Positions 1 to 9,365 are shown, counted from the stretch's first letter. The stretch is 11,762 bases of DNA from Leyella stercorea (GCF_021531655.1 NZ_JADYUF010000066.1:1-11762), one strand, 5' to 3'. The notes: a model not told the origin generated them from the letters alone. Numbers and translations: made by a program.

Positions 1-18
1 GTCGGGGGTGGGGCTTTT
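1..18 (-). repeat. Edge of an inverted GC-rich intergenic repeat
   Basis: Read on the minus strand, these bases give AAAGCCCCACCCCCGAC, which matches the plus-strand segment starting near 9940 (AAAGCCCCACCCACGGC) at all but two positions. The fuller copy at 9935-9977 carries a GC-rich hairpin, so this is probably the cut-off end of a second copy in the opposite orientation, lying just upstream of argF'. Only the edge is visible, so the call rests on one short match. Confidence 0.45.
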
Positions 19-26
19 ATATTATT

Positions 27-989
27 ATGAATACATTCTTCCACGCACAAGACCTTGGCGACCTCAATGCAGCGCTTGCCGAGGCAAAAGAGGTGAAGCG
101 CGATCGCTTCCGGTTTCAGCATCTTGGCAAGAACAAGACATTGCTGATGATTTTCTTCAACAACTCGTTGCGCACACGTCTGTCTACACAGAAGGCTGCC
201 ATGAATCTTGGCATGAACGTCATAGTGCTTGATGTGAATGCCGGTGCATGGAAACTGGAGACCGAGCGTGGCGTCATCATGGACGGCGACAAGTCAGAAC
301 ATCTGCTTGAGGCTATCCCGGTAATGGGCAGCTACTGCGACCTTATCGGTATTCGCTCCTTTGCCGGACTCACCGACCGCGAGTATGACTATGCCGAGAC
401 AATCGTTTCGCAATTCGTTAAGTACAGCGGTCGCCCCGTCTTTGCCATGGAGACAGCCACCGTGCATCCGCTTCAGGCGTTTGCCGACCTCATCACCATT
501 GAGGAACACAAGACCAAGGCACGTCCTAAGGTAGTGCTTACGTGGGCTCCTCATTGCCGCGCATTGCCCCAGGCTGTGCCCAACTCGTTTGCCGAGTGGA
601 TGACAGCAGCCGATGTCGACTTCGTCATTACTCATCCTCACGGCTACGAACTCGACCCGAAGTTCACTGCTGGTGCCCGCATCGAGTACGATCAGATGAA
701 GGCTCTTGAGGGTGCCGACTTCGTTTACGCCAAGAACTGGAGTTGTCCGGGCATTACCAATCCCGAAGACTACGGCAAGATATTGTCGAAAGACATGTCG
801 TGGACTATCGACGACAAGCATATGGCAGTAACCGACAACGGCAAGTTCATGCACTGTCTGCCCGTACGTCGCGGCCTAATCGTCACCGACGACGTAATAG
901 AGTCAGCCAATTCGCTCGTCATACCCGAAGCCGCCAATCGCGAGATCTCGGCAGAGGTTGTCATCAAGCGAATGCTTCAGGTGCTGTAA
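27..989 (+). CDS. argF': N-succinylornithine carbamoyltransferase (ArgF'-type)
   Basis: This cytoplasmic enzyme of arginine synthesis transfers a carbamoyl group from carbamoyl phosphate to an N-acylated ornithine; in Bacteroidetes the acyl group is succinyl rather than the usual free ornithine route. The 320-residue product has the expected family length (about 318). Visible motifs are the carbamoyl-phosphate loop SLRTR (residues 47-51), HPLQ (147-150) and HCLP (276-279), plus the long block around residues 60-100 typical of the acylornithine branch. The residue known to separate succinyl from acetyl users (Pro90 in Bacteroides fragilis, Glu92 in Xanthomonas) is Ser90 here, which fits succinylornithine use. 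The ATG at 27 gives a family-like N-terminus; no Shine-Dalgarno is obvious, as is usual in this phylum. The gene ends in its own terminator and is not part of the PUL that follows. The promoter lies outside the window. Confidence 0.95.
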   Translation: MNTFFHAQDLGDLNAALAEAKEVKRDRFRFQHLGKNKTLLMIFFNNSLRTRLSTQKAAMNLGMNVIVLDVNAGAWKLETERGVIMDGDKSEHLLEAIPVMGSYCDLIGIRSFAGLTDREYDYAETIVSQFVKYSGRPVFAMETATVHPLQAFADLITIEEHKTKARPKVVLTWAPHCRALPQAVPNSFAEWMTAADVDFVITHPHGYELDPKFTAGARIEYDQMKALEGADFVYAKNWSCPGITNPEDYGKILSKDMSWTIDDKHMAVTDNGKFMHCLPVRRGLIVTDDVIESANSLVIPEAANREISAEVVIKRMLQVL

Positions 990-1010
990 ACCTTATTATA
1001 TATATATTAG

Positions 1011-1078
1011 GAGGGTGTACATTCTCATATTTCTATGCAACACCAATGCGTAGAAATGAGAATGTACGCCCTCTTTTT
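1011..1078 (+). terminator. Rho-independent terminator of argF'
   Basis: A long hairpin begins 21 bases after the argF' stop. Arms 1011-1035 and 1051-1073 pair along about 23 bp with a two-base bulge and one G-T wobble; the 15-base interior adds a short GCA/TGC pairing. It is followed directly by TTTTT (1074-1078). This separates argF' from the PUL. Confidence 0.93.
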
Positions 1079-1183
1079 GTGTAAAAATATGTATACAAAA
1101 GAAACGTTTAAGGTTTGTTTTAGTTAATCTTTGTTACCCTCCCGATTCAAATGTTATTTTTTTCTTTTTTTAATTATTTGAAT

Positions 1184-1191
1184 TAAATTTG
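1184..1191 (+). promoter_or_regulatory. Probable susC promoter, -7 element TAAATTTG
   Basis: TAAATTTG matches the Bacteroidetes -7 consensus TAnnTTTG exactly and lies about 80 bases before the susC ATG. The expected -33 TTTG is not clear; the matching position (near 1161-1168) is a T-rich run. Transcription would start near 1199, giving a leader of about 70 bases. The region 1079-1183 is AT-rich and shows nothing else convincing. Confidence 0.6.
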
Positions 1192-1271
1192 CAAAGGACA
1201 ATCTAATCAGCTTGGATAAAAGACATGACGAATGTCATAGAAATAATTATATAAACCTAAAACAAACCAAT

Positions 1272-4200
1272 ATGAAATATCTTGACAAATCACTGCTGCT
1301 TGCTTTTATGGCCGTATTGGGTCAGAATCAAGTGCTGGCAGCGGACGGTACGCCTCCAAGTCTTACTAACTCAGCTATACAGCAGAGTAAGGTTGGCGTG
1401 ACAATCAAAGGCACGATTGTCGATCAAAACGGAGAACCTATCATCGGTGCGAGTGTTGTAGAAGCTGGTACAACAAACGCAACAGTTACCGACATCGATG
1501 GTAATTTCACACTCAAAGCATCATCAGCCAATGCCGTACTTGACGTGACATACGTTGGTTTCACTTCACAGCAAGTGAAAGCAAAGAACGGTCATGTTGA
1601 TCGAATTGTGCTGAAAGAAAACTCACACAGCCTGCAGGAGCTTGTAGTAGTAGGTTACGGTACTCAGAAGAAGGAGAACCTGACCGGTTCGGTATCGGCA
1701 GTCAATGGCGACGACATCGCTAAGCGTCCTGTAGCCAATGCTCAGGTAATGTTGCAGGGACAGGTTCCTGGTCTTCGTGTTAATCAGGGTTATGGCCAGC
1801 CTGGTTCGGAGAGTGTTTCGTTCCGTATTCGTGGTCAAGGTACTTTCTCATCAGCCGGTTCGGATCCGCTTATCCTTATCAACGGTGTTCCGGGCGATAT
1901 GTCGTCGCTCGACCCAAGCGTAATTGAATCAATCTCTGTGCTTAAGGATGCTGCTTCGGCTGCCATCTATGGTGCCCGTGCTGCCAATGGTGTAATCTTG
2001 ATTACCACCAAGGAAGGTACACAGGGTAAGACCCACATCTCTTATCATGGCAACGTAGGCCTACACTCTGCTACACGTTTGTACGACCGTGTTACAAACT
2101 CGGTAGAATATATGGAGTTGGCAAACTTGGCCCGCAAGAATTCAGAATTAGGCAGATTGTAAGATCCTGACGTAATTGAGGCTTACCGCAACAATGCAGG
2201 TAGCGACAAGTATCCAAGTTTCGACTGGCAGGACTACATGTTCCGTACGGCTGTGGTTCAGACACACAACCTCAATATGACTGGCGGTACAGAGAAGGCC
2301 ACCTACAATGTAGCACTTAACTATGTAGACCAGCCGGGTACAATGCGTGGTTTCGACTACAAGAAGTACAACGCTACTGTCGATTTGACTGCTCACCTCA
2401 CCGACTTCATCAAGTTTGGTACATATACCAGCATGATGTATGGCGAGATTGACCAGCCACGTCAGGGACAGTCGGACGCATTCCTTTCTACACTGTCGCA
2501 GGCCCCGACCTATATGCCTTGGCTTCCAGACGACGGAACTGGTGTGAAAAAGTGGACCAGCAGCGCATATCCGAATGAGGCACACAACAAGAATATGGTG
2601 GCTATCATCGGTGACAATGCCATGAAGCGCTGGCGCAACTTCGACATCAACGCTCAGATGTGGCTTGAAGTGAAGCTGCTGAAGGGCTCGACATGGTACA
2701 CTAAGGGAGCTGCCAGACTCAACTCAAGCAAGTCCAAGGACTGGAGGGGAAGCTCAACACCAACATACAACTATCACACTGGAGAACAGTCGGGCACCCT
2801 TGATAAGGGTGGATCAGGTCTGACAGTATCTGACAGCCGTGTGTTCTACACCAACTTATATACATATCTGCGTTACGACCTCTCGCTGATGAACAAGGCT
2901 CATAACATCAGTGCTATGATTGGTTACAACCAGGAGAATGAGAAGACCGAGACATTGAGTGCTTACCGTAAGGAGTATACGTTCGATCTTCCTACTATCG
3001 ATGCTGGTGGCACAGCGAATTGGTCGAACGGCGGTGGCGAGCAGGAATGGGCTATCCAGTCGCTCTTTGGCCGTCTGAACTACAATTTCAAGGAACGTTA
3101 TCTCTTTGAGGCAAATATGCGTTATGATGGACATCACGTATTTCTAAGGAAAACCGTTGGGGAGTATTCCCGTCGTTCTCAGGTGCATGGCGTGTGACTG
3201 AGGAACCGTTCATTCAGAAGCTCAACTGTTCATGGCTCGACAACTTCAAGGTACGTGCAAGCTGGGGTCAGTTGGGTAACCAGAACATCGGACTCTATCC
3301 GTATCAGGCTATGATCTCGCATGTAAGCGACTATCCTTTCTCAAAGACAACTGACGGTGTAGTGTCTGGTTATCAGCAGACTGCCTATGCCAACAGAAAC
3401 ATCAAGTGGGAGACAACTACTATTACCGACTTCGGTTTCGACCTTAAAGTGCTGCGCGGTCTTAGCGTGACATTCGACTGGTATAGCAAGGTGACTAAAG
3501 ACATTCTCCGTTCATCGCAGGTGTCATGACTTCTCGGATTGTCTGCACCTACCGTAAATAATGGAACTGTAAAGAACACTGGTATCGAGTTGGCTATCAA
3601 CTATAGCGATATGGTTAAAAAGGGTGCTCTCGCAGGCATGCAGTATACTGCTGGTGTGTATTTCGACCGTTCGCGCAACAAGCTCACTAAGTTTGGTGCC
3701 GAGGAAATCGATGGTTACAGCATCCGTCGTGAGGGACTTCCTTACAACCAGTATTACATGCTGGAGTGCATCGGAGTATTTGCCGATCAGGACGAGGTAA
3801 ACAACTCGCCCAAGCAATATAACGACAATACTAAGCCTGGCGACCTTAAGTATAAGGATATTTCAGGACCCGATGGTAAGCCTGACGGCAAGATTGACGA
3901 CTACGACCGTCGTATATTCTCAGGACGCTTCCCTGGTTTTGAGTATGGCATCAACGCAAGTGCAAGCTGGAAGGGCTTCGACCTTTCGCTCATTGGTCAG
4001 GGCGTAGCAGACAAGAAGTTCTACACTAGCGAGTGGGGTGTACAGCCATTCCTCCAGGGTTCAGCACCCAACCGCGACTATCTTAAGGGGATGTGGACTG
4101 AAGAGAATCCGTATGGAGCAACACATCCGAAACTCTATTGGGACAATATGGGTGGCTCAAAGAATACAAGAGCTAACTCATACTTCCTCAAGGATGCGTC

Positions 4201-4417
4201 TTACTTCCGCTTGAAGAACATCACTTTCGGCTATACGTTGCCAAAGGTATGGACCAACAAGTTGGCGCTGTCGAGAGTACGCGTATACTTCTCGGGTGAT
4301 AACCTCCTCACCATTACCTCGTACAAGGGGCTTGACCCGGAGCGTGCTTCTGACGGACGCGATGCAATGTATCCGCAGAACAAAATCTATTCATTCGGTA
4401 TCAATGTAGAATTCTAA
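1272..4417 (+). pseudogene. susC: SusC-family TonB-dependent outer-membrane transporter, broken
   Basis: SusC proteins form 22-strand outer-membrane barrels that import oligosaccharides captured by SusD, powered by TonB. Joined across the lesions this gene would encode about 1048 residues, a normal length. The order is signal peptide (1-23), carboxypeptidase-D-like regulatory domain (about residues 43-115), TonB-box region ending in ELVVVGYGTQKK, plug domain with the SVLKDAASAAIYG motif, then the barrel ending in INVEF. Three lesions break it. An in-frame TAA at 2160 stands where a residue, probably Tyr, is expected. One base is missing at about 3131-3132, inside the family motif RYDGSSR, shifting the frame. 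An in-frame TGA lies at 3527, before LLGLSAPT. The reading frame is otherwise clean and family-like throughout. The first fragment alone would give a 296-residue exported plug without a barrel. The ATG at 1272 is preferred over an upstream TTG because a signal peptide begins there. Sequencing error cannot be excluded, but neighbouring genes also show decay. Confidence 0.9.
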
Positions 4418-4430
4418 AAAAGCACTAACT

Positions 4431-6080
4431 ATGAAATATATAAAAAACATATTCGCTGTGGGTGTGCTGGCGTTGGGATTGTCGTCATGTTCAGACTTTC
4501 TTGATAAGCAGCCCCCGTCTTCGCCGTCACAGAGCGTGTTCTGGAAGAGCAAGAGCGATTTTGAGTCGGCTATAGCGGGAGCATATTCTGTCGTGTACAA
4601 CTGGCCGGGAGCATTGTCTGAGATTGTTCCTTGTTTCGACGGATTGACCGATAATGCCATTGGACGTCACAATGAAACAACATACGGTTCGGTACTCACC
4701 CTGGCAAAGGGTGACGTTACGCCTAATTCAGGCGGTTACGTATTACAGGTGTTCGACGTCTGCTACAAAGGCATAACAAGAGTACATCTTGTTATGGAGA
4801 ACCTTGCCAATTATAATGGAGGTGACATAAGTGAAGAAGATCGCAAGCATATGCTTGGTGAATGTCACGCCTTGCGTGGATACTATTACTCATGGTTGTA
4901 TGAATGCTATCGTGAAGTGCCGCTCGTAACTTCTACACTTACCACCGACAATATGTATCAGCCGAAGGCTTCGCGCGTAGACATCAAGAATCAGATTGTA
5001 AGTGATTACGATCAGGCTATTGCAAGTCTTTGGAACACTGCCTATAATACAGGTGAGGGCAAGGGACATTTCACCGCTGATGCAGTACGTGCTCTCAAGG
5101 CAAGAGTACTGCTGTTTGATGCATATAATGAAGATGGCACTGCCGACAAGACCAAGATGCAGGAAGTGTTGAACACATTGGCTGAAATCAGCAACTATAC
5201 TCCTGAGAACAACTTGATGCCGCGCACACGCGACAACTTTATCACAGCCAATCAGGGTTCGTCGCCCGAGATAATGTTCTCGGTACGTTATCAGCAGCCT
5301 AACCTTACCAATAGCTTTGACCTCTACTTCGGTGCATGGGCATGTCTTGATCCAACAACCGACCTTGTCAATGCTTTCGAATGTACTGATGGCAAGAAGT
5401 GGGGTGAATCGCCTCTTACAGTTCGTCCTGATGAGAGCGTGCTCTATTCGTCATCTTCAACTGAAGCCCAGAAAAGAGCAGAGCGTGACAAGATGTTCCA
5501 GAACCGTGACGAGCGACTTGTGGATGCAGTGGTTAACACACGCTTTACAAGTTTTGAACGCGACGGACTTGCAGGTGCTGACAATGTTGAGGTGACAGAA
5601 ACAGGTAATGCTTCATTCACTGGTTTTGGTGTAAAGAAGATACTGCAGCCCTCAAAGTCATTGGCTGACTATAGCACAGTGTCGGATGCTGACGTAGTAA
5701 TTATGCGATATGCTCACGTGCTGCTTATGATTGCTGAGGCTGAGAATGAGGTTAACGGACCTACCGAAAAGGCTCTTAGGGCAATAAACGCTGTACGTAC
5801 ACGTTCGCATCAGCCTGCTATTGACGGAACTGGCCTTACACAGGCTGAGTTGCGTGAACGCATACGCAATGAATGGCGTGTGGAGACTTGCTTTGAAGGT
5901 TTGTGCTATTTCCAGTTGAAGAGATGGAAGCAGCTCCAGCAGGTTGTTGATGGTGTCGTGGATCCTGCTTATCCTAGCTACATAAAGGTGGTTAAGCCTG
6001 CCTTTGAGTTCTTCCCGTTGCCTCAGGGCGAAATCGACAAGGCTCATGGTGTGCTTGTACAGGATCCTAACTATCAGTAA
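4431..6080 (+). CDS. susD: SusD/RagB-family glycan-binding lipoprotein
   Basis: SusD lipoproteins sit on the cell surface over the SusC barrel and act as a lid that binds the glycan. The 549-residue product starts with a lipoprotein signal ending in LGLSSC, with Cys20 as the lipidation site, followed by CSDFLDKQPP, typical of SusD N-termini. Other family marks are ECHALRGYYYSWLYECYREVPLV (the TPR-type helical region, here near residues 143-165), the NAVRTRS segment, NEWRVETCFEGLCYFQLKRW, and the C-terminal FFPLPQGEID ... DPNYQ. No stop or frameshift interrupts it. It starts 13 bases after the susC stop, the usual co-transcribed arrangement. Its partner susC is broken, so it may lack a cognate transporter. 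The ligand cannot be read from the sequence; the neighbouring fucosidases suggest a fucosylated glycan. Confidence 0.94.
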   Translation: MKYIKNIFAVGVLALGLSSCSDFLDKQPPSSPSQSVFWKSKSDFESAIAGAYSVVYNWPGALSEIVPCFDGLTDNAIGRHNETTYGSVLTLAKGDVTPNSGGYVLQVFDVCYKGITRVHLVMENLANYNGGDISEEDRKHMLGECHALRGYYYSWLYECYREVPLVTSTLTTDNMYQPKASRVDIKNQIVSDYDQAIASLWNTAYNTGEGKGHFTADAVRALKARVLLFDAYNEDGTADKTKMQEVLNTLAEISNYTPENNLMPRTRDNFITANQGSSPEIMFSVRYQQPNLTNSFDLYFGAWACLDPTTDLVNAFECTDGKKWGESPLTVRPDESVLYSSSSTEAQKRAERDKMFQNRDERLVDAVVNTRFTSFERDGLAGADNVEVTETGNASFTGFGVKKILQPSKSLADYSTVSDADVVIMRYAHVLLMIAEAENEVNGPTEKALRAINAVRTRSHQPAIDGTGLTQAELRERIRNEWRVETCFEGLCYFQLKRWKQLQQVVDGVVDPAYPSYIKVVKPAFEFFPLPQGEIDKAHGVLVQDPNYQ

Positions 6081-6163
6081 ATGAATTGCTGGTTATAGGT
6101 AATCATATGATTGGACGTTTATCGTGTTGTTATGAACAACTGCGGTAAGCATATATAAGAAAG

Positions 6164-6220
6164 GTGTGCCGAAATGGATTTGTATTGATAAATTCATTTT
6201 GGCACACTTCTTCTTTGTTT
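6164..6220 (+). terminator. Terminator of the susCD unit
   Basis: Left arm 6164-6181 (GTGTGCCGAAATGGATTT) and right arm 6190-6207 pair over 18 bp with two G-T wobbles and an 8-base loop. A T-rich tail (TTCTTCTTTGTTT) follows at 6208-6220. It lies 83 bases after the susD stop. A small perfect hairpin, GTTGTT-ATG-AACAAC, is at 6126-6140 ahead of it. Confidence 0.85.
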
Positions 6221-6243
6221 ATTACAACTTATGTGTATCTTTG
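6214..6243 (+). promoter_or_regulatory. Promoter of the GH29-GH95 unit
   Basis: TTTG at 6214-6217 and TATCTTTG at 6236-6243, with an 18-base spacer, match the Bacteroidetes primary-sigma -33 and -7 elements. The start of transcription would be near 6250, giving a leader of about 35 bases. The -33 element lies inside the T-rich tail of the preceding terminator, so susCD termination and fucosidase initiation are packed together. Confidence 0.75.
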
Positions 6244-6284
6244 CATAACGTGACTTTTTCAAGAAACCTAAACCTATTATTTAT

Positions 6285-6848
6285 ATGAAATATCAAAGAC
6301 TACTATTTGTTGCATCGCTGTTTTTAGGCTCGGTGTATGCGTCGGTTGCTTATGGCAGCAGCAATCAGCATTTGTCGGCAGATAACGGTAATGTATCCGG
6401 ATTTACCAGATACAAGATGTCGGCTCCAAAGACTGATTTTGAAGTGAAGCAACAGAGCGACTCGGCAATGCAGTGGATGCACGATGCCAAGATTGGTATG
6501 TTCATTCATTGGGGACTGTATGCAGGTCCGGCGCATGGCGAATGGAACATGAACACCAAAGGCATAAAGCCTGAGGAATACCGTAAACTGGCTTATGCAG
6601 AAAGTGGCGACCAATGGTTCTGTTATAAGAACAACCGTATCTATGTTTATCTACTGGGCGAATACACTTCCGACGAACTTGCGTTGCCGGCTATGGACAA
6701 GGGCTATCGTGTACGCAAAGCCTATGCATTGGATGGAGGAAGTAAGGTGACTGTTAAGCAGAAAGGGCAGACGGTGACGCTCGGCGGACTGAAACCCAAG
6801 AAGGATGAGGTTAAGGTTATTGTGCTTGAACTCAATAAGAATATATGA
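6285..6848 (+). pseudogene. GH29 alpha-L-fucosidase remnant with internal deletion
   Basis: GH29 enzymes remove terminal L-fucose by a retaining mechanism. This 187-residue product keeps a signal peptide (about residues 1-25), then the family's N-terminal barrel start AKIGMFIHWGLY with its fucose-site His (near residue 77) and PEEYRKLAYAESGDQ. At about residues 107-112 (nucleotides 6600-6622) it jumps directly to a C-terminal beta-domain segment (NNRIYVYLLGEYTSDELALP to the end). Intact family members usually have more than 400 residues, so some hundreds are missing, including the region carrying the catalytic nucleophile and acid/base. The deletion keeps frame, and the TGA overlaps the GH95 start (ATGA). 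Promoter, signal and coupling are all retained. A fucosidase activity is very unlikely; a carbohydrate-binding or leader role is possible but unproven. Confidence 0.85.
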
Positions 6849-9355
6849 TAAGTAGATTTGCAGTTGTACTGTGCGCTCTGTTTGCTACTTGTGCATCATT
6901 GAGTGCGCAGAGTGGTGGGGCGCATCGTGTATGGTCGGACAAGCCTGCCTTTACGCAGGTTATTGAGAACGAGAATGAGCATGGGCTGACATCGTGCTTG
7001 TACGATGGCGTGTACGAGGGTGACACTGTTCTGTTGCAACCTATGGCTAAGTGCTTGCCTAATAAAACAAGATATTGGGAACAGGGCGAGGAGACCAACT
7101 ATCTCAATATGTTGACTAATCTTCTGACGCGTGGCAAGTATCCCAATCCTGTGCGGTTGTGGGAACAGGAATCCTATTTTATAGGTAACGGACGCTTGGC
7201 TGCATCTGTGCTTAACGGTAGCGGGCGTGACAGATATGTGCTTAATGAGGTGTCGTATTGGTCAGGTGGACTGAACAAGGGAACCATAAACAGCAAAGGT
7301 GACAAGAGCTTCGGTGGAGAGAATGGTCCGGAGATTGGCGCTGATGGATTCGGAGGTTCGCAACCAGTAGGCGACTTGATTGTCGATTTCGGCTGTCCGG
7401 TAGCAAATAATAATTTCTGTAGAGCCATCTGTCTCGATGAAGGAACTATTAAGTCAACAGCTGTACGTAAGGGAATAGCTGTGGCGAGCACGTCGTTCTG
7501 TAGTTATCCGGATCAGGTAATGGTGGTGCATTATACTGCCGACAAAGATAAGGGGCTGGATGGCAAGATACTTTTTGCTACACATAGGAGCGATGATAGG
7601 ACAAGTGCGGTTGGCAACAGGCTGACGCTGACAAGTCGTCTTGGTAATGGAATGACTGGTATGGCTGTTGTGGAAGTGCGCAATAGTGGAGGAAGTCTGA
7701 CTGTTGAAGACGGTTGTCTTAAACTGGAAGGTGCCGATTCGTGTACATTGCTTATTGCTGTGGAAACCAATTATGTAATGGATTTCAAGCGGAATTTCCG
7801 TGGCGAAGATGCTGTACAACGTGCTAACAGGCGTCTTGAAGCCATAAAGAATACTGACTATTCCGCTCTTTCTGCCCGTCATATTGCCGACTATAAGGCT
7901 TTGTACGACAGACTGAGTCTGACTTTGGATTGTTCTGACGCTTCGCTTGCAGCTCTGCCAACGGCTGAACGTCTGACGGCATACAAGAATAGCCGTATGG
8001 ATGTTGGGCTGGAAAACCTGATGTTCAATTTTGGACGCTATCTTATGATAGCATCGTCGCGCCCAGGTAGTCTGCCTGCTGGATTGCAAGGAATATGGAA
8101 TGCGCGCATTAAAGCTCCATGGGGAAGCGACTATCACAGTAACATCAATCTGCAGATGGTCTATTGGTTGCCTGAGGTTGCCAATCTGAGCGAGTGCCAT
8201 AATTCGCTGCTTGATTATCTGTATGCTATGCGTGAACCGTTCCGTATGTCTACCAATGAGTATCTTGAAGCGATAGGAAGTCACGACCGTACGAGCGATG
8301 GATGGATAGTCTATACGTCTCACAATCCGTTCGGCGGTGGTGGATGGCAGGTCAATCTGCCTGGTTCTGCATGGTATGCGCTGCATTTCTGGGAGCACTT
8401 TGCCTTTACACGCGACATTGACTATCTTAAGCGTATCGGTTATCCGGTGTTGAAGGAGATTAGCCAATATTGGGAACGCCATTTGAAGACCCTCGGTGAG
8501 GGTGGACAAGGCTTTGAGAGCGAATATAAGGCGGTGGATGTTGCCAAGTATCCCGAACTTGCCAATATAAAGGAAGGTACGCTTGTGGTGCCTAACGGAT
8601 GGTCGCCTGAGATAGGACCGCGTGGTGAAGACGGTGTGTCGCACGATCAGGAGATAGTCTCAGCTCTCTTTGCCAATACTATACAGGCGGCACATACGCT
8701 TGGCGTTGATAAGGCTTTTGCCGAACGTCTCAGCAGTGAGTTGGCGCGTATGCATCAGCCTGGAATTGGCAAGATGGGCAATCTTATGGAGTGGATGATT
8801 GACCGTGATCCCGTTACCGACCATCGTCATACCTCGCACCTGTTTGCTGTGTATCCGGGAAACCAAATAAATATGGAGGAAACTCCGATGCTGGCTCGTG
8901 CTGCGCGTCGTTCTTTGGAGTTGCGTAAGACTTCGGGCAACAGTCTGCGTGCATTCGCATGGGCGTGGCGCTCGTGTCTGTGGGCAAGACTTAGGGATGG
9001 AGAGCGTGCTCACGATATGATTGAGGGATTGCTATGCAACAATACGCTCGACAATCTGCTAACTACGCAGAACCTGCCATTGCAAATGGATGCTAATTAC
9101 GGAGTGGCTGCTGCAATGCTTGAAACTCTCGTACAGTCGCAGTCTGGTGTGATTGAACTTCTGCCAACATCTACAGTAAAATGGCCGTCAGGTTCTGTGA
9201 AAGGCGTAAAAGCACGAGGCAATATAGAAGTCGATTTGGATTGGAAAGACGGAATGGTGACACAATGGCGACTGTCTACTGCTGAACGCAAACCGTGCAA
9301 GGTGAAAGTAAAGGTAAACGGAGAGTATTTTGATGTTATGCCTGAAAGAAAATAG
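6845..9355 (+). CDS. GH95 alpha-1,2-L-fucosidase, exported
   Basis: GH95 enzymes are inverting fucosidases that cut Fuc-alpha-1,2-Gal linkages on host glycans, milk oligosaccharides or plant xyloglucan. The 836-residue product begins with a signal peptide (cleavage likely near LSA-QS, residue 21). The N-terminal domain starts RVWSDKPA and continues at FIGNGRLAASVLNG; about 72 residues (36-107) separate these blocks, which usually lie close together in the family. The catalytic (alpha/alpha)6 domain shows HSNINLQMVYW with Asn433 and Asn435, WSPEIGP with Glu589, HRHTSHLFAVYPGNQI, and LPLQMDANYG with Asp749. These match, by motif, Asn421/Asn423, Glu566 and Asp766 of Bifidobacterium AfcA, so the active site appears complete. 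The start overlaps the GH29 remnant's stop (ATGA), implying translational coupling. The C-terminus is followed at once by scrap of another gene. Confidence 0.94.
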   Translation: MISRFAVVLCALFATCASLSAQSGGAHRVWSDKPAFTQVIENENEHGLTSCLYDGVYEGDTVLLQPMAKCLPNKTRYWEQGEETNYLNMLTNLLTRGKYPNPVRLWEQESYFIGNGRLAASVLNGSGRDRYVLNEVSYWSGGLNKGTINSKGDKSFGGENGPEIGADGFGGSQPVGDLIVDFGCPVANNNFCRAICLDEGTIKSTAVRKGIAVASTSFCSYPDQVMVVHYTADKDKGLDGKILFATHRSDDRTSAVGNRLTLTSRLGNGMTGMAVVEVRNSGGSLTVEDGCLKLEGADSCTLLIAVETNYVMDFKRNFRGEDAVQRANRRLEAIKNTDYSALSARHIADYKALYDRLSLTLDCSDASLAALPTAERLTAYKNSRMDVGLENLMFNFGRYLMIASSRPGSLPAGLQGIWNARIKAPWGSDYHSNINLQMVYWLPEVANLSECHNSLLDYLYAMREPFRMSTNEYLEAIGSHDRTSDGWIVYTSHNPFGGGGWQVNLPGSAWYALHFWEHFAFTRDIDYLKRIGYPVLKEISQYWERHLKTLGEGGQGFESEYKAVDVAKYPELANIKEGTLVVPNGWSPEIGPRGEDGVSHDQEIVSALFANTIQAAHTLGVDKAFAERLSSELARMHQPGIGKMGNLMEWMIDRDPVTDHRHTSHLFAVYPGNQINMEETPMLARAARRSLELRKTSGNSLRAFAWAWRSCLWARLRDGERAHDMIEGLLCNNTLDNLLTTQNLPLQMDANYGVAAAMLETLVQSQSGVIELLPTSTVKWPSGSVKGVKARGNIEVDLDWKDGMVTQWRLSTAERKPCKVKVKVNGEYFDVMPERK

Positions 9356-9365
9356 AACTCACTCA

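Noticed and set aside
294..854. 186-codon open frame antisense to argF'
   Set aside because: It lies entirely within argF' and resembles no known family.
1212..1271. Upstream TTG start for susC adding 20 residues
   Set aside because: The added residues are polar and would hide the signal peptide that begins at the ATG at 1272; the upstream stretch also fits the expected leader after the promoter at 1184.
2238..3197. Middle piece of susC as a gene of its own
   Set aside because: It starts inside the barrel with no signal peptide, shares its frame with the first fragment across a single TAA, and continues as SusC after a one-base shift.
2160..3529. Programmed recoding (stop readthrough plus frameshift) to make full SusC
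   Set aside because: Two different stop codons and a base loss at a non-slippery site have no known precedent together in this family; mutation or sequencing error is simpler.
3539..4417. Last piece of susC as a separate gene
   Set aside because: It is in the same frame as the sequence before the TGA at 3527 and encodes only the barrel's C-terminal part.
7454..8644. 396-codon open frame antisense to GH95
   Set aside because: It mirrors the codon pattern of the well-supported GH95 gene and shows no recognisable domain.
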